From assembly GCA_964550025.1 (NCBI GenBank), contig CAZJYI010000037.1, positions 15,298-79,297 of the forward strand: a DNA stretch of 64,000 nucleotides. Reading direction: 5' to 3'. Position numbers and translations under genes: made by a program. This stretch comes from CAZJYI01 sp964550025. Lineage in GTDB: Bacteria > Verrucomicrobiota > Kiritimatiellia > UBA8416 > CAYOBW01. Under the pieces are notes generated by a model. That model ran no database searches and was not told where the DNA came from. It was given only the letters and a program-made list of their open reading frames with translations. Shown piece by piece: positions 26,399-35,422 of the stretch. Position 1 is the first letter of the stretch. Every line of letters begins with the position of its first letter.

Positions 26399-29300
26399 AT
26401 GCATAGAAGGATGGCTCTCTGGGTGTCGGGTGTCCTGGCGGCGTGGTGTGCGATGGCGCCGGCGGGGAACGTGAGTGTCGAGGGTGGATTGGTTGTCTGC
26501 ATCGGCGCAGACGCGCTGGAAAGCGTCTCACAGGACTGGAAGAGGCCCGGATGCGTCTTCCATTGCCTGGTGACGACGGACGCCGAGGTCGCCGCGCTTC
26601 GCAAGAAGATCCGGTCCGCCGGGTGTCACGGCAAGGTCTCGGTAGCGCGGTTCGATGGGGAGCATCTACCGTACATCAACAACCTGGTCAATACGACAGT
26701 GGCAAGTGGCAAGTGTCGTGTGGCGAGTGGGGAACTGATGCGCGTGCTCGCCCCATACGGCGTAGCGGTCGTGGACGGGAAGACGACGACCAAGCCCTAC
26801 CCCGCCGAGATGGATGAATGGCCGCAATACCTGCACGGGGCGGACAACAACTGCGTGGCGCAGGACACGGTGGTGGGACCGCCGCGGCACGTGCAGTGGG
26901 TCTCCGGTCCCGCCTGGACGCGCGCGCACATCGGTGCAGCGACCATCTCCAGCATGGTCTCCGCCGGCGGGCGACTTTTCACCATCGAGGATTCCGAAAC
27001 AGCCGAGAATCCCCTGCTGCCGGCCAAGTGGAGACTGGTTGCGCGCGGCGCTTTCAACGGCGTAGAGCTCTGGTCGAGGACCTACCCGGTATGGGAACAG
27101 GTCACAGTCTACATCAAGAACTTCCACGCCCAGATGCAGCGTCGGCTGGTGGCGATCGGCGATACGGTCTACTGCACGCCTGGGCTCAACGCCCCGCTAA
27201 CGGCACTGCATGCGGCGACGGGAAAAACCGTCAGAGAATACGCAGGCACTCGCGGGACGCAGGAGTTTGTCTATCACGAAGGACGCCTCTACGCCATGAT
27301 CGGCGACCGCATGTCCTTCGACAGCTACAAGGGGGCGGCGGTCCCGAAAGCGGCCCCAAAGGGACGCAAAGGCAAACAAGGCAAGCGCTCCCGGAACACG
27401 ACTGAAGCCGGGCCGGCCCCGAAGGAGGCCGGTCCCAGGTTGGCTTTTGGCGGAAACGGCTTTCCGCTTTCGGTCTACAACCCGCAAACACGCAATGCCG
27501 CGAATCCCACCAGCGTCATCGTGGCGCTTGACGCGAGCTCCGGCAGGGAGCTCTGGCGTAGCGAAAGCATATCCAGGTATACGGGCTGCTCGATGGCACT
27601 GAAGGGCGACAGGCTGGTCTACCAGTCGGTGGAAGGCGTCTGCTGCCTCGATGCCGGGACCGGCAGAGAGAACTGGGCTGTCAAGAAAAGTATACCGTAT
27701 GGAAAAGGGAACTCGCCAAACACGCTGGTCCTCTCCGACGACGCGGTGTATTCCGAAGAAGGGAAACACGTCTCCGCCTACGCGCTGGCCGACGGCAGCG
27801 ACTACTGGGGCAAGTCCATCCCGGCGCGAAAGGGATACCAGGCCTCGACTGATATCCTGATCGCGGCGGATGCCTTGTGGATGTGCGGGAACTGCAACAA
27901 TGCGAAGGGGCTTGTCACCACCAAACCAACCAGCTTCAATCTGAAGACGGGCGACGCGATCAAGACAATTCCACAGGTCCTCTCCAAGCCGATGGGGCAC
28001 GACCGCTGTTACCGCAATTTCATTACCAGACGTTTCTTCATCAACAGCAAGACCGGCGGACCGGACTGCATGGACCTCGTCACCAACACCGAGTATCCAG
28101 CTTCCTTCACGCGCGGCACCTGCAGCATGGGACCGCTGCCCTGCAACGGCCTGATCTACTGTGGTCCCTGGGCCTGCCAATGCCATCTCCCCACCGGCCT
28201 GCACAACTTCAACGCGTTCTACACCAACGAGGAGTCGCTGCCCACCAAGGGACAGGTCGTGAAAGTCGAGCGGTCGGTGCGCCTTGAGAAGGGCCCCGCC
28301 TACGCCAAGGCTTCGGCGAAGCCCGGCAGTCCGAACACAATCAGTGACGCCCCCTGGCCGACCTATCGGCAGGACGCGCGCCGCTATGCGGGGACCACGG
28401 CAACGGTGCCTCCAAGGGGGCTGAAGCCGCTATGGACCTCCGGATTCAAGACAGGGCTCACCGCACCGGTAGTTGCCGAGGGCAAGGTCTTCATTGCCGA
28501 AACCGACATCCACGTCCTGCGCGCACTGGATGCCGCGACCGGGAAGACCCTCTGGGAATACACTGCCGGGGGACGGATCGATTCCCCGCCGGCCTATTAC
28601 GAGGGGTTGCTGCTCTTCGGCTGCCGCGATGGCTGGGTTCACTGCGTACGAGCCTCCGACGGTGTCCTGTCCTGGCGCTTCCGCGACCTTCCCGACAGGC
28701 TGATCTGCGCCTTCAACCAGCTCGAATCCGCCTGGCCCATTCACGGCAGCGTGCTCATCAAAGGCCCTTCGACAGGCCCGGGGAAAGCGACGGCCTACTT
28801 CTGCGCCGGGCGATCATCCTACCTGGACGGCGGCCTGTTCATCTATGGTGTCGATCCCTCGACTGGAGCCATTCGCCATCAGCGACAGTTCTACGGCCCC
28901 TACGCCGACGACCGTTTCCCCGCCTTTGCCGAAGAGGGAAACCGCTCGGAGACGGAGGTGATTCTCGGCACCACCGCCGATGTCATGACCAGCGAGGGCG
29001 ATACGCTCTACATCCGACAGCAAGCCTTCGAGCTCGACCTGACGGACGCCGTGCCCGGAAAGCACCTGATGGCCTCCGCCGGAATGCTTGAATCCAATCG
29101 CCACCACCGGGAGTACAAGCTCGTCAAGGAGAACTTCAACCACCGCAAGATGTGGACTACAGCGAAGACGGAATACCCGACCGGCGACATTATTGTCTCC
29201 GACGGCACCGACTACTACTCCGTGTTCGGCCATCCCGTGAACCGCGGAACGAGCTTCAACCCGCGTAACGGCTATCTCCTGATGGCCAAGACCCGGAAGG

Positions 29301-29605
29301 CCGATGGCTGGACCAGCAAATGGAACACCACGATGCAGTTGACGGGCAAAGCCATGGTCCTGGCCGGCGATACCGTGTTTGTCGCCGGCGCGCCGCTGGT
29401 CTTCGACCTCAAGGATCCTGGTGCGACCTACGCGGGACGCCGCGGCGGTGTCCTGTGGGCGGCGGCAACGGCTGACGGCTCGAAACTCGCAGAGTACAAA
29501 CTCGACACGCTTCCCGCCTGGGACGCCATGGCCGCCGCCTACGGCAAGCTCTTCATCGTCAACCGGGACGGCAGCATCGCATGCTGGGGAAGGAGCGACC
29601 GATGA
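26399..29605 (+). CDS. Secreted PQQ-like beta-propeller repeat protein
   Basis: The 1068-aa protein has an N-terminal signal peptide, then a methyltransferase-like region ('INNLVN...LMRVLAPYGVAVV') and the family block PAEMDEWPQYLHGADNN...VGPPRHVQWV. Two outer-membrane-protein-assembly-like PQQ propeller halves follow (LYAMIGDRMSF..., LRALDAATGKTLWEYTAGG). It is a large extracellular family abundant in Planctomycetes and Kiritimatiellota with no proven substrate. Two inserts stand out: VASGKCRVASGE (nt 26698-26732) encoded by an AGTGGCG-type repeat, and AYAKASAKPG (nt 28296-28327). I prefer the ATG at 26399, with AAGGG six bases upstream, over the GTG at 26396. The stop overlaps the next start (ATGA at 29602-29605). 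Confidence 0.82.
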   Translation: MHRRMALWVSGVLAAWCAMAPAGNVSVEGGLVVCIGADALESVSQDWKRPGCVFHCLVTTDAEVAALRKKIRSAGCHGKVSVARFDGEHLPYINNLVNTTVASGKCRVASGELMRVLAPYGVAVVDGKTTTKPYPAEMDEWPQYLHGADNNCVAQDTVVGPPRHVQWVSGPAWTRAHIGAATISSMVSAGGRLFTIEDSETAENPLLPAKWRLVARGAFNGVELWSRTYPVWEQVTVYIKNFHAQMQRRLVAIGDTVYCTPGLNAPLTALHAATGKTVREYAGTRGTQEFVYHEGRLYAMIGDRMSFDSYKGAAVPKAAPKGRKGKQGKRSRNTTEAGPAPKEAGPRLAFGGNGFPLSVYNPQTRNAANPTSVIVALDASSGRELWRSESISRYTGCSMALKGDRLVYQSVEGVCCLDAGTGRENWAVKKSIPYGKGNSPNTLVLSDDAVYSEEGKHVSAYALADGSDYWGKSIPARKGYQASTDILIAADALWMCGNCNNAKGLVTTKPTSFNLKTGDAIKTIPQVLSKPMGHDRCYRNFITRRFFINSKTGGPDCMDLVTNTEYPASFTRGTCSMGPLPCNGLIYCGPWACQCHLPTGLHNFNAFYTNEESLPTKGQVVKVERSVRLEKGPAYAKASAKPGSPNTISDAPWPTYRQDARRYAGTTATVPPRGLKPLWTSGFKTGLTAPVVAEGKVFIAETDIHVLRALDAATGKTLWEYTAGGRIDSPPAYYEGLLLFGCRDGWVHCVRASDGVLSWRFRDLPDRLICAFNQLESAWPIHGSVLIKGPSTGPGKATAYFCAGRSSYLDGGLFIYGVDPSTGAIRHQRQFYGPYADDRFPAFAEEGNRSETEVILGTTADVMTSEGDTLYIRQQAFELDLTDAVPGKHLMASAGMLESNRHHREYKLVKENFNHRKMWTTAKTEYPTGDIIVSDGTDYYSVFGHPVNRGTSFNPRNGYLLMAKTRKADGWTSKWNTTMQLTGKAMVLAGDTVFVAGAPLVFDLKDPGATYAGRRGGVLWAAATADGSKLAEYKLDTLPAWDAMAAAYGKLFIVNRDGSIACWGRSDR
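26698..26732. repeat. Degenerate AGTGGCR repeat inside the propeller gene
   Basis: Units AGTGGCA-AGTGGCA-AGTGTCGTGTGGCG-AGTGGGG lie in frame and encode VASGKCRVASGE between 'INNLVNTT' and 'LMRVLAP', where family members normally have a short loop. It is related to the intergenic (AGTGGCG)4 at 308-335. Confidence 0.65.
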
Positions 29606-30471
29606 CGAGGGCGAATCCATGGGTTCTCATGCTGCTGTTCCTCACCGGTGTTGCGCGCGCCGAGATCAGTCTCAGTTCCCTCGACGACTTTCGAACGACC
29701 GCCGAAGGCTGGCTGGAAGGGGGCCGGTCGCCGAACCCGCCGACCTGGTCAGGTGATCCGGGCTGGGACGGGGTAACGAACGGACACCTGATCAACATCT
29801 CCGACGGTAGCGGATCGGGCGGCAAACTGCAGATGTGGAACACCGATTCGAGGTGGACCGGCAACTACATCGCCGCGGGCGTACACGCGATCTCGCTGTG
29901 GGTCGACAACCGCACCGGCGTCGGCAGTGACCTCCCCCTTCGAATCGCCTTCAACGGCCCCGGCGGCTGGTTCGCCTCGATTCCTCAGACAGTCTCCGGC
30001 ACGGCAGCCACGAACGAATGGCGCCTGCTGACGTTTCCACTGGGAGCCGCGGATCTCACTTTCGTCCAGGGCTCCGCGGGCGACCAGGTATGGTCAAACA
30101 CGCTTTCTGCCGTTTCGACGTTCCAGATCCTGGTATCCGCCGCAGCCCCGGGCGTCAAACACGATCATCTGGCAGGCAGCGAGATCGTTGCACATCTCCG
30201 CTTCGACGACATCCGCGCTGTGCCGGCACCGCCACCGCCGCGCATCGCCATTGCGGCCGCCGAAGTCTCCGACTCGGCTGTTGCTCTCCGCTGGGGATCC
30301 GGCGGCGACAACCTGGACTACACGGTCGAGTCCCGCGCCGGGCTGACGACGGGTGACTGGTCCCCCGCCCCACCAACGTCACAGTGGCCTATCGTCACGA
30401 CGGCCTGGACGAACGCGGGGCCTCTCGAAACCACAGCGTTTTTCCGGATACTGGCGACACCGCGACGCTGA
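29602..30471 (+). CDS. Secreted protein with laminin-B/CBM-like domain and Kiritimatiellota-type C-terminal domain
   Basis: The 289-aa protein has a signal peptide (to about residue 20, GVARA). Residues about 25-205 resemble a laminin IV/B-like or carbohydrate-binding jelly roll ('FRTTAEGWLEGGRSPNPPTW...GYF'-like spacing). The C-terminal 70 residues (VSDSAVALRWGS...YTVESRAGLTTGDW...AFFRILATP) match the short beta domain seen at the ends of many secreted Verrucomicrobiota proteins. AAGGAG lies six bases before the ATG, which overlaps the upstream stop, so it is coupled to the propeller gene. It is probably an extracellular glycan-binding partner (inference). Confidence 0.75.
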   Translation: MTRANPWVLMLLFLTGVARAEISLSSLDDFRTTAEGWLEGGRSPNPPTWSGDPGWDGVTNGHLINISDGSGSGGKLQMWNTDSRWTGNYIAAGVHAISLWVDNRTGVGSDLPLRIAFNGPGGWFASIPQTVSGTAATNEWRLLTFPLGAADLTFVQGSAGDQVWSNTLSAVSTFQILVSAAAPGVKHDHLAGSEIVAHLRFDDIRAVPAPPPPRIAIAAAEVSDSAVALRWGSGGDNLDYTVESRAGLTTGDWSPAPPTSQWPIVTTAWTNAGPLETTAFFRILATPRR

Positions 30472-30499
30472 AGCAGCGCCAGGCCGTAGCGGTTCAACG

Positions 30500-30600
30500 G
30501 GGATGGCCACAGAAGCCACAGCGCAGCGTGGCCCCTCCACAGGCGGGCACCGCGCAAGCAAACGGGAGTATTGGACAGGATCGACAGGATCCACAGGATG
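30500..30600. repeat. GGCCACAGAAGGCACAGCG...TTGGACAGGAT repeat, copy 1
   Basis: It begins with GGCCACAGAAGCCACAGCGC and ends AAACGGGAGTATTGGACAGG. Both ends recur in inverted orientation at about 40196-40250, and the start recurs at 35083-35135 and weakly at 24969. It lies downstream of the secreted gene at 30471. Confidence 0.6.
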
Positions 30601-30649
30601 GCCCTTTCCATCCCGCAGGTCCTGCAAATCGTGTCAAGCGCCCTGCCCC

Positions 30650-30847
30650 TCAATCATACATCGCGCCACATTCGTTGCAGACGTGGTGCCCCTCATGATC
30701 GTCCTTCTTGTCGCAGGAGCCGCACCCCGCGCGGTGCTGCTTGTTGCACAGGTCGCTTCTGTCCTCTGTGCACCCCGTCAGCATCGTCCCAAGCGCCAGG
30801 GCGGTTACGATCCCCAGGCACATTGCAATTGTACGTAGTCTCTTCAT
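30650..30847 (-). CDS. Small Cys/His-rich lipoprotein
   Basis: The 65-aa protein has a lipoprotein signal (MKRLRTIAMCLGIVTALALG...LTGC, lipidated Cys26). The short mature part has CNKQHRAGCGSC, DDHEGHH and CNECG clusters, giving six further Cys and several His, so metal binding is likely. AAAGGGG sits about seven bases upstream. It is divergent from the muiA gene. No family is recognised. Confidence 0.65.
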   Translation of the reverse strand: MKRLRTIAMCLGIVTALALGTMLTGCTEDRSDLCNKQHRAGCGSCDKKDDHEGHHVCNECGAMYD

Positions 30848-31026
30848 GGAAGACCCCTTTCACGTGCGATGTCATTTTGTCCCTACGGCGACAGCAAGTC
30901 CAGAACAAAAGCCCGGGTTTGCAGGCCACGTTTTTTCTCTCGCCCAACGCGCCCCCCGTCCAATAGAGTAAGTCAGTGATGGCAACGCAATACGTTATTG
31001 ACCACAGTTCTGGCGGGAGAGACAAC

Positions 31027-32835
31027 ATGAAGACACTCGCACGAATCCTCTTCACGGCATCCCTTTTTTCCATCGCGGTCAGCTCCTCTGTTCCGGCGGC
31101 GGAACCGACCAGGATGCAATCCCGGATCACCGAGGTAACGGTCTATTCCGACCGCGCCCGTATCACGCGCGAGGCCGTTGTCAAGATGCCGCAGGGCAGC
31201 TTCGTGCTCGCGTTCGAGAAGCTGCCCGGCTGGATCGATGAGTCGTCGATCCGCGCCTCGTTACTACCCGCGGGCGTCGGCAGCATTCTCGACGTACGCG
31301 TCCAGCGCGAGTACCTCGCCCAGGCCACGGACGAGAAGCTCGTGGCCGCCGAGAAGGAAGTCCGAAACATCGAGGACAAGGTTGCCGATCTCGACGATGA
31401 GCTCGCGGTGCTCGAAGCCAAATCGAAACAGATCGAGAACGTTCGCGCGTTCTCGATGGAGAAGCTCCCCAAAGACGCCGTTCTGCGCGAGCTCAAGGTT
31501 GAAGACTACGGCGCCGTCGTGGAGTACGTGACCGGCGAGATCCGCACGATCAAGACCGAACGCCGGCGAATCGCCAGGGAGCGCCGCGAGCTCGACCCCG
31601 AGCTGGCCGCCAAACGCCGCAAGCTGAACGAGCTGAAGCAGCTCACGCAACTCGAGCAGACAACCGTCCTGGTGACGGTCGAAAACAGGGTAGCGCGCAA
31701 CACGAGCGTGACGCTCACCTACATGCTCCCGGGCGCCACGTGGGAATCCTCGCACGAGCTGCGCGCCGAAGGGACGGCCCCTGCCTCCGTAGCGTTGACG
31801 TCCTACGCGATTCTGAGCCAGACCACGGGAGAAGACTGGAGCAGCGCACGGATCCTCTTTTCCACGCAGTCGGCGGGCGAGAGCATCCAGATTCCGGAGG
31901 TCGACGTTCTCCTGCTGGGCGGAAACGCGGTCACCCAGGCGCGTGTTCGGCGCAAGCTGTCCAGCTTCCAGAGGGCCACAAAGGTCTTCGAAGGGCAGAA
32001 CACAGCCTGGTACCAATTCAACAACCCGACCGCCAACCTCAACGACTTCCTCGGCAATTGGGAACAGCAGAAAGTCGCGCAGTCACGAAACGAAATCGTT
32101 TTCCGGCAGCTTCGCGACAGGGGAACGACGGCTCACTTCGCGGGGGAGGGCAAGCCGATGGTGCGCTCGGACGGCAACCCCGTGCGCGTACCGATCGGGA
32201 AGGCCCAGCTTGCCGCCACGCACAAGATCGTGGCAGCTCCCGAAGTCTCGCTCAACGCCGCGCGCATCGTGACTCTGAAGAACACCGGCAGGCAGCCCCT
32301 GCTGCCCGGCCAGACGGCTCTCTTCCATGACGGAGCTTTCCTCGGGCAGACGGACATCGAGTTCGTGTCCTCGGGCGAGGAGTTCGACGTGCTGTTCGCC
32401 ATCGCCGATCAGATCAAGCTGGAGAAGACCCTCGACCGGCGCGCGAGTCAGCTTGACCGCGGCCGCAAGACCACTCGCATGAAAGTGGCATTCGATATTG
32501 TGGTCCAGAACCTGTCTAAGCAGTCGGTGGCCCTGGAGCTGACGGACCGCATCCCCGTATCGGACAACGACGCGATCGAGGTGGAGCGTGTCGACATCGA
32601 ACCCACCGCCAAACCCGACAACAAGGGGCTGGTCAAGTGGCCGGTGTCATTGGCCCCGAACGCAAAGAAGACCTACCGGATCGAATACACCATCGAGTAT
32701 CCGAGCGACGTTCGCCTCAGGCAGACGCGGCAGACAATCGACATGGACATTGGGGAGCCCATTGCCGCACCGTCAGCCGCGGCCATGCCGGAAGACATCT
32801 CGGTCCAGATCGAGAACCTGGAGGCGAAGTTCTAG
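31027..32835 (+). CDS. MuiA-family (mucoidy inhibitor A) protein, DUF4140/DUF4139
   Basis: The 602-aa protein has a signal peptide (MKTLARILFTASLFSIAVSS...AA). The N-terminal DUF4140-like domain (ITEVTVYSDRARITREAVV) is followed by a coiled coil (about 105-215, AAEKEVRNIEDKVADLDDEL) and a C-terminal beta-rich DUF4139 domain (TYMLPGATWESSHELRA... through YTIEYPSDVRLR). This is the standard MuiA layout. The family was named for lowering mucoidy in E. coli, and its biochemical activity is unknown. The ATG at 31027 is preceded by GGGAGAG; the frame is open back to 30976. It is probably monocistronic, with a GGACCTATGGGAC-type repeat just downstream. Confidence 0.88.
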   Translation: MKTLARILFTASLFSIAVSSSVPAAEPTRMQSRITEVTVYSDRARITREAVVKMPQGSFVLAFEKLPGWIDESSIRASLLPAGVGSILDVRVQREYLAQATDEKLVAAEKEVRNIEDKVADLDDELAVLEAKSKQIENVRAFSMEKLPKDAVLRELKVEDYGAVVEYVTGEIRTIKTERRRIARERRELDPELAAKRRKLNELKQLTQLEQTTVLVTVENRVARNTSVTLTYMLPGATWESSHELRAEGTAPASVALTSYAILSQTTGEDWSSARILFSTQSAGESIQIPEVDVLLLGGNAVTQARVRRKLSSFQRATKVFEGQNTAWYQFNNPTANLNDFLGNWEQQKVAQSRNEIVFRQLRDRGTTAHFAGEGKPMVRSDGNPVRVPIGKAQLAATHKIVAAPEVSLNAARIVTLKNTGRQPLLPGQTALFHDGAFLGQTDIEFVSSGEEFDVLFAIADQIKLEKTLDRRASQLDRGRKTTRMKVAFDIVVQNLSKQSVALELTDRIPVSDNDAIEVERVDIEPTAKPDNKGLVKWPVSLAPNAKKTYRIEYTIEYPSDVRLRQTRQTIDMDIGEPIAAPSAAAMPEDISVQIENLEAKF

Positions 32836-32890
32836 GACCGGTACAACAGCCGTTCCCGGAACGGACCGCCGGCGCAGGGGGAGAGCAGTA

Positions 32891-32942
32891 GGACGTATAG
32901 GACTTATGGGACTTATGAGACCTATGGGACCCATGGGGACGC
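32891..32942. repeat. GGACTTATGGGACCTATGGGAC repeat, copy 1 (supplies start codons)
   Basis: A run of near-tandem 9-bp units (GGACTTATG/GGACCTATG/GGACCCATG) has ATG in each unit. Four of these ATGs (32906, 32915, 32924, 32933) are in frame with the following glycosidase gene. A longer related tract is at 62188-62318. Confidence 0.8.
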
Positions 32943-35011
32943 GCGTCAGATTGACCGCCGCCGGCATTCTAGCTCCGCTCCTTTTCGGCCTCACGGCATG
33001 GCCGGCCACGGGCTGGGAATCAAAGACGCTCGTCGATCCGGACCGGACTGCCCCGGACCGCTGTTCGCTGCGGGGCGTAACTGCCAAGCGGGTGGAGACC
33101 GACCGTGGGCCCGCCCTCGAAGTGCGTTTCGGCGGCAAGCTGTCCTGGTCCAACATCCGCTTCGAAGCAGGAAAGGCGTTCCAGCTCTCGGACTGGACAC
33201 CTTACCGGGTTCTCTCGCTGAGCCTCTTCAACCCCGGCCAGACAGACGCAACCGCGCGTCTGCGGCTCGATGAAACGGTCGACGGCCGGAACAGATCGCA
33301 CTCTTTCGGCCCGTTCACGTTCCAGCCAGGCCGAAGAACGACCCTCAACATCGGTTTCACCACGGGAGTCGTGGACGGGATGCGGGGGCAACCGCGCGGG
33401 ATCTTCGGTCCGAACGAACTTGCTGTCTGGCCCGCAAACTGGTGGAAGATCCCCGCATGTACGGACGTGCGGTCCTTCCAGCTTCTCACGGGAAAGGACG
33501 CGATGCCGCAAACCCTTCGCATCCACCGCATCGAACTGCGCCGGGTCGATGTCTCCGACCTCAAACCCTTTGTCGATCGCTACGGGCAGTTCAACGCGGA
33601 GGACTGGCCCGGCAAGGTCCGTAACGACACCGACTTTGCCGAGCGCCTCGGGCGCGAAGAGGCTGATCTTGCGGCCCGCCCCGCCCTGCCGGGACGCAGC
33701 AAGTACGGGGGGTGGAGCGCCGGCCCGCGGCTGAAGGCCACCGGCCGCTTCCGCGTCACCAAGCGAGACGGGCGGTGGTGGTTCGTGGATCCGTCGGGCT
33801 GTCTCTTCTGGTCCAGCGGAATCACCGGGCTCCGCGCCGAATCGGGCGGCCCCATTCGCGGAGGCGTCCACTGCTATGAATGGCTTCCGAAACCCGGAGA
33901 CCCTCTCGCGGCGTACCGTCGGAAGAACCGGACGATCGATTTCTTCAAAATCAACCTGCACCGCAAATACGGTACCGACATCACCGGCCGGTTCGCCGAC
34001 ATATCGACCCGCCGCCTCGTCTCCTGGGGATTCAACACCATCGGCAACTGGAGCGACACGGAGACGTGGCGGACGCGCCGCGTTCCGTACACGATCCCGG
34101 TGGGATACCGCTGCCCCACTTTCAAACGGCGTATCCATGCCCACAAAACCAAGTACTTCCCCGACGTCTTCAGCGAACAGTTTGCCCCTGCCGTCGCCGC
34201 CGGACTCCGGCGCTATGCAGAATACAAGGACGACCCCTGGCTGCTGGGGGTGTTCATCGACAACGAGTTGATGTGGGACTACGCGCCGCGGCTCGCCCTG
34301 GCCGACGATAGCGGCAGCGCGACACAGGCGGCCGTCGTCGGCCACCTCCGCCAACGCTACGGTTCGATCGAGGCGCTGAACCGCGGGTGGAAGACCGGGC
34401 TTGCCTCGTGGGTAGCCATGCGCGGCGGCGTCACGTTGACCGCGGCGCAACTGAAAGCCGCGCGGCACGACATGGAAGATGTCCAGAAGCTGATCGCGGC
34501 GCGCTACTACAAGGTGTGCCGCGAAGAGATGAACCGTCACATGCCCGGGTGCCTGTACTTCGGCTCGCGCTTCAGCAACTACCCAAGGCCGGTCGTCGCC
34601 GAATGCGCCAAGCAGGCAGACGTCGTCTGTTTCAACATCTACAAGGACAATCCCGACGAGAAGGGGGTCGACGAACTGGCCATGCAGCTCGACTTCCCCG
34701 TCGTCATCGGCGAATACCATTTCGGCGCGCTGGACCGCGGGATGTTCCATACCGGGTTGCGACCGGCAAAGGACCAGGCGGAGCGCGCCGCAAAATTCTC
34801 GGGCTACCTTCGCACGGCGGCCCGCGCGCCCTGGTGCGTCGGCGCACACTGGTTCCAATTCCGCGACCAGGCCCTCACCGGACGAAGCGACGGCGAGAAC
34901 TACAACATTGGCTTTGTCAGCATCACCGACACTCCGTACCCGGAAATGCGGGCCGCTGCTCGCGACGTCCACGCGGAGATCTACTCACTCCGGAGCCCGC
35001 CCGGGAAGTGA
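32933..35011 (+). CDS. Secreted GH50-like (beta-agarase type) glycoside hydrolase
   Basis: The 692-aa protein has a signal peptide (RLTAAGILAPLLFGLTAWPA). Residues about 40-230 are a beta-sandwich as in GH50 enzymes. The TIM barrel from about 260 has the GH50-like blocks WWFVDPSGCLFWSSGI, FFKINLHRKYG, RLVSWGFNTIGNWSD and WLLGVFIDNELMW. Glu445 in DNEL is the likely acid/base and Glu594 in VIGEYHFG the likely nucleophile of this clan GH-A fold. GH50 enzymes cleave agarose; in non-marine PVC bacteria the substrate may differ. The start is ambiguous because the dispersed repeat supplies four in-frame ATGs (32906-32933). I list the one nearest the signal peptide. Confidence 0.75.
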   Translation: MGTRVRLTAAGILAPLLFGLTAWPATGWESKTLVDPDRTAPDRCSLRGVTAKRVETDRGPALEVRFGGKLSWSNIRFEAGKAFQLSDWTPYRVLSLSLFNPGQTDATARLRLDETVDGRNRSHSFGPFTFQPGRRTTLNIGFTTGVVDGMRGQPRGIFGPNELAVWPANWWKIPACTDVRSFQLLTGKDAMPQTLRIHRIELRRVDVSDLKPFVDRYGQFNAEDWPGKVRNDTDFAERLGREEADLAARPALPGRSKYGGWSAGPRLKATGRFRVTKRDGRWWFVDPSGCLFWSSGITGLRAESGGPIRGGVHCYEWLPKPGDPLAAYRRKNRTIDFFKINLHRKYGTDITGRFADISTRRLVSWGFNTIGNWSDTETWRTRRVPYTIPVGYRCPTFKRRIHAHKTKYFPDVFSEQFAPAVAAGLRRYAEYKDDPWLLGVFIDNELMWDYAPRLALADDSGSATQAAVVGHLRQRYGSIEALNRGWKTGLASWVAMRGGVTLTAAQLKAARHDMEDVQKLIAARYYKVCREEMNRHMPGCLYFGSRFSNYPRPVVAECAKQADVVCFNIYKDNPDEKGVDELAMQLDFPVVIGEYHFGALDRGMFHTGLRPAKDQAERAAKFSGYLRTAARAPWCVGAHWFQFRDQALTGRSDGENYNIGFVSITDTPYPEMRAAARDVHAEIYSLRSPPGK

Positions 35012-35204
35012 GAACGCGTGCGCGAGGCGCGCCATCAGCACCCCGTGGCCGATTCGACGAAGCCGTGACGATTCAGCAATTGGCCACAGAAGGCACAGCG
35101 CGACGTGACTCCTCCACGTGCGGGCAAGGCACAACCAAAGCACGGAGTGCACCGATCGATACGGGAGGGAGCCCCCCCCGCATCAAGCGTCGCCCTTCGT
35201 CCCC

Positions 35205-35395
35205 ACCCTTCCACGCACCCTTGCCCGCCACCCTTACGCGGCCACGCTTACGCGGCCACGCTTACGCGGCCGCTTGACCCGGGCGGTGTGGCGGGAAGAG
35301 TCTCGTGGAAGCGTGTCGAGTAAGGGTATCCGCTTAAGGGTGGGGTGTAAGGGTCTCCGCTTAAGGGTGGGGTGCAAGGGTGGCTGGCAGTAGCA
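35205..35395. repeat. TAAGGGT/ACGCTTACGCGGCC repeat cluster, copy 2
   Basis: Three tandem CGCTTACGCGGCCA units (about 35232-35275) face CGCTTAAGGGTGGGGTGTAA-type units (about 35325-35390) on the other side of a GC-rich centre, so the whole cluster could fold back. It is related to 6585-6730. Confidence 0.6.
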
Positions 35396-35422
35396 CGTAA
35401 GGGGAGAGTCCCACAGAGACCG

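Noticed and set aside
33020..34972. Minus-strand open frame of 650 codons opposite the GH50-like gene
   Set aside because: No signal peptide, domain or RBS. The plus-strand frame has GH50-like motifs and catalytic glutamates.
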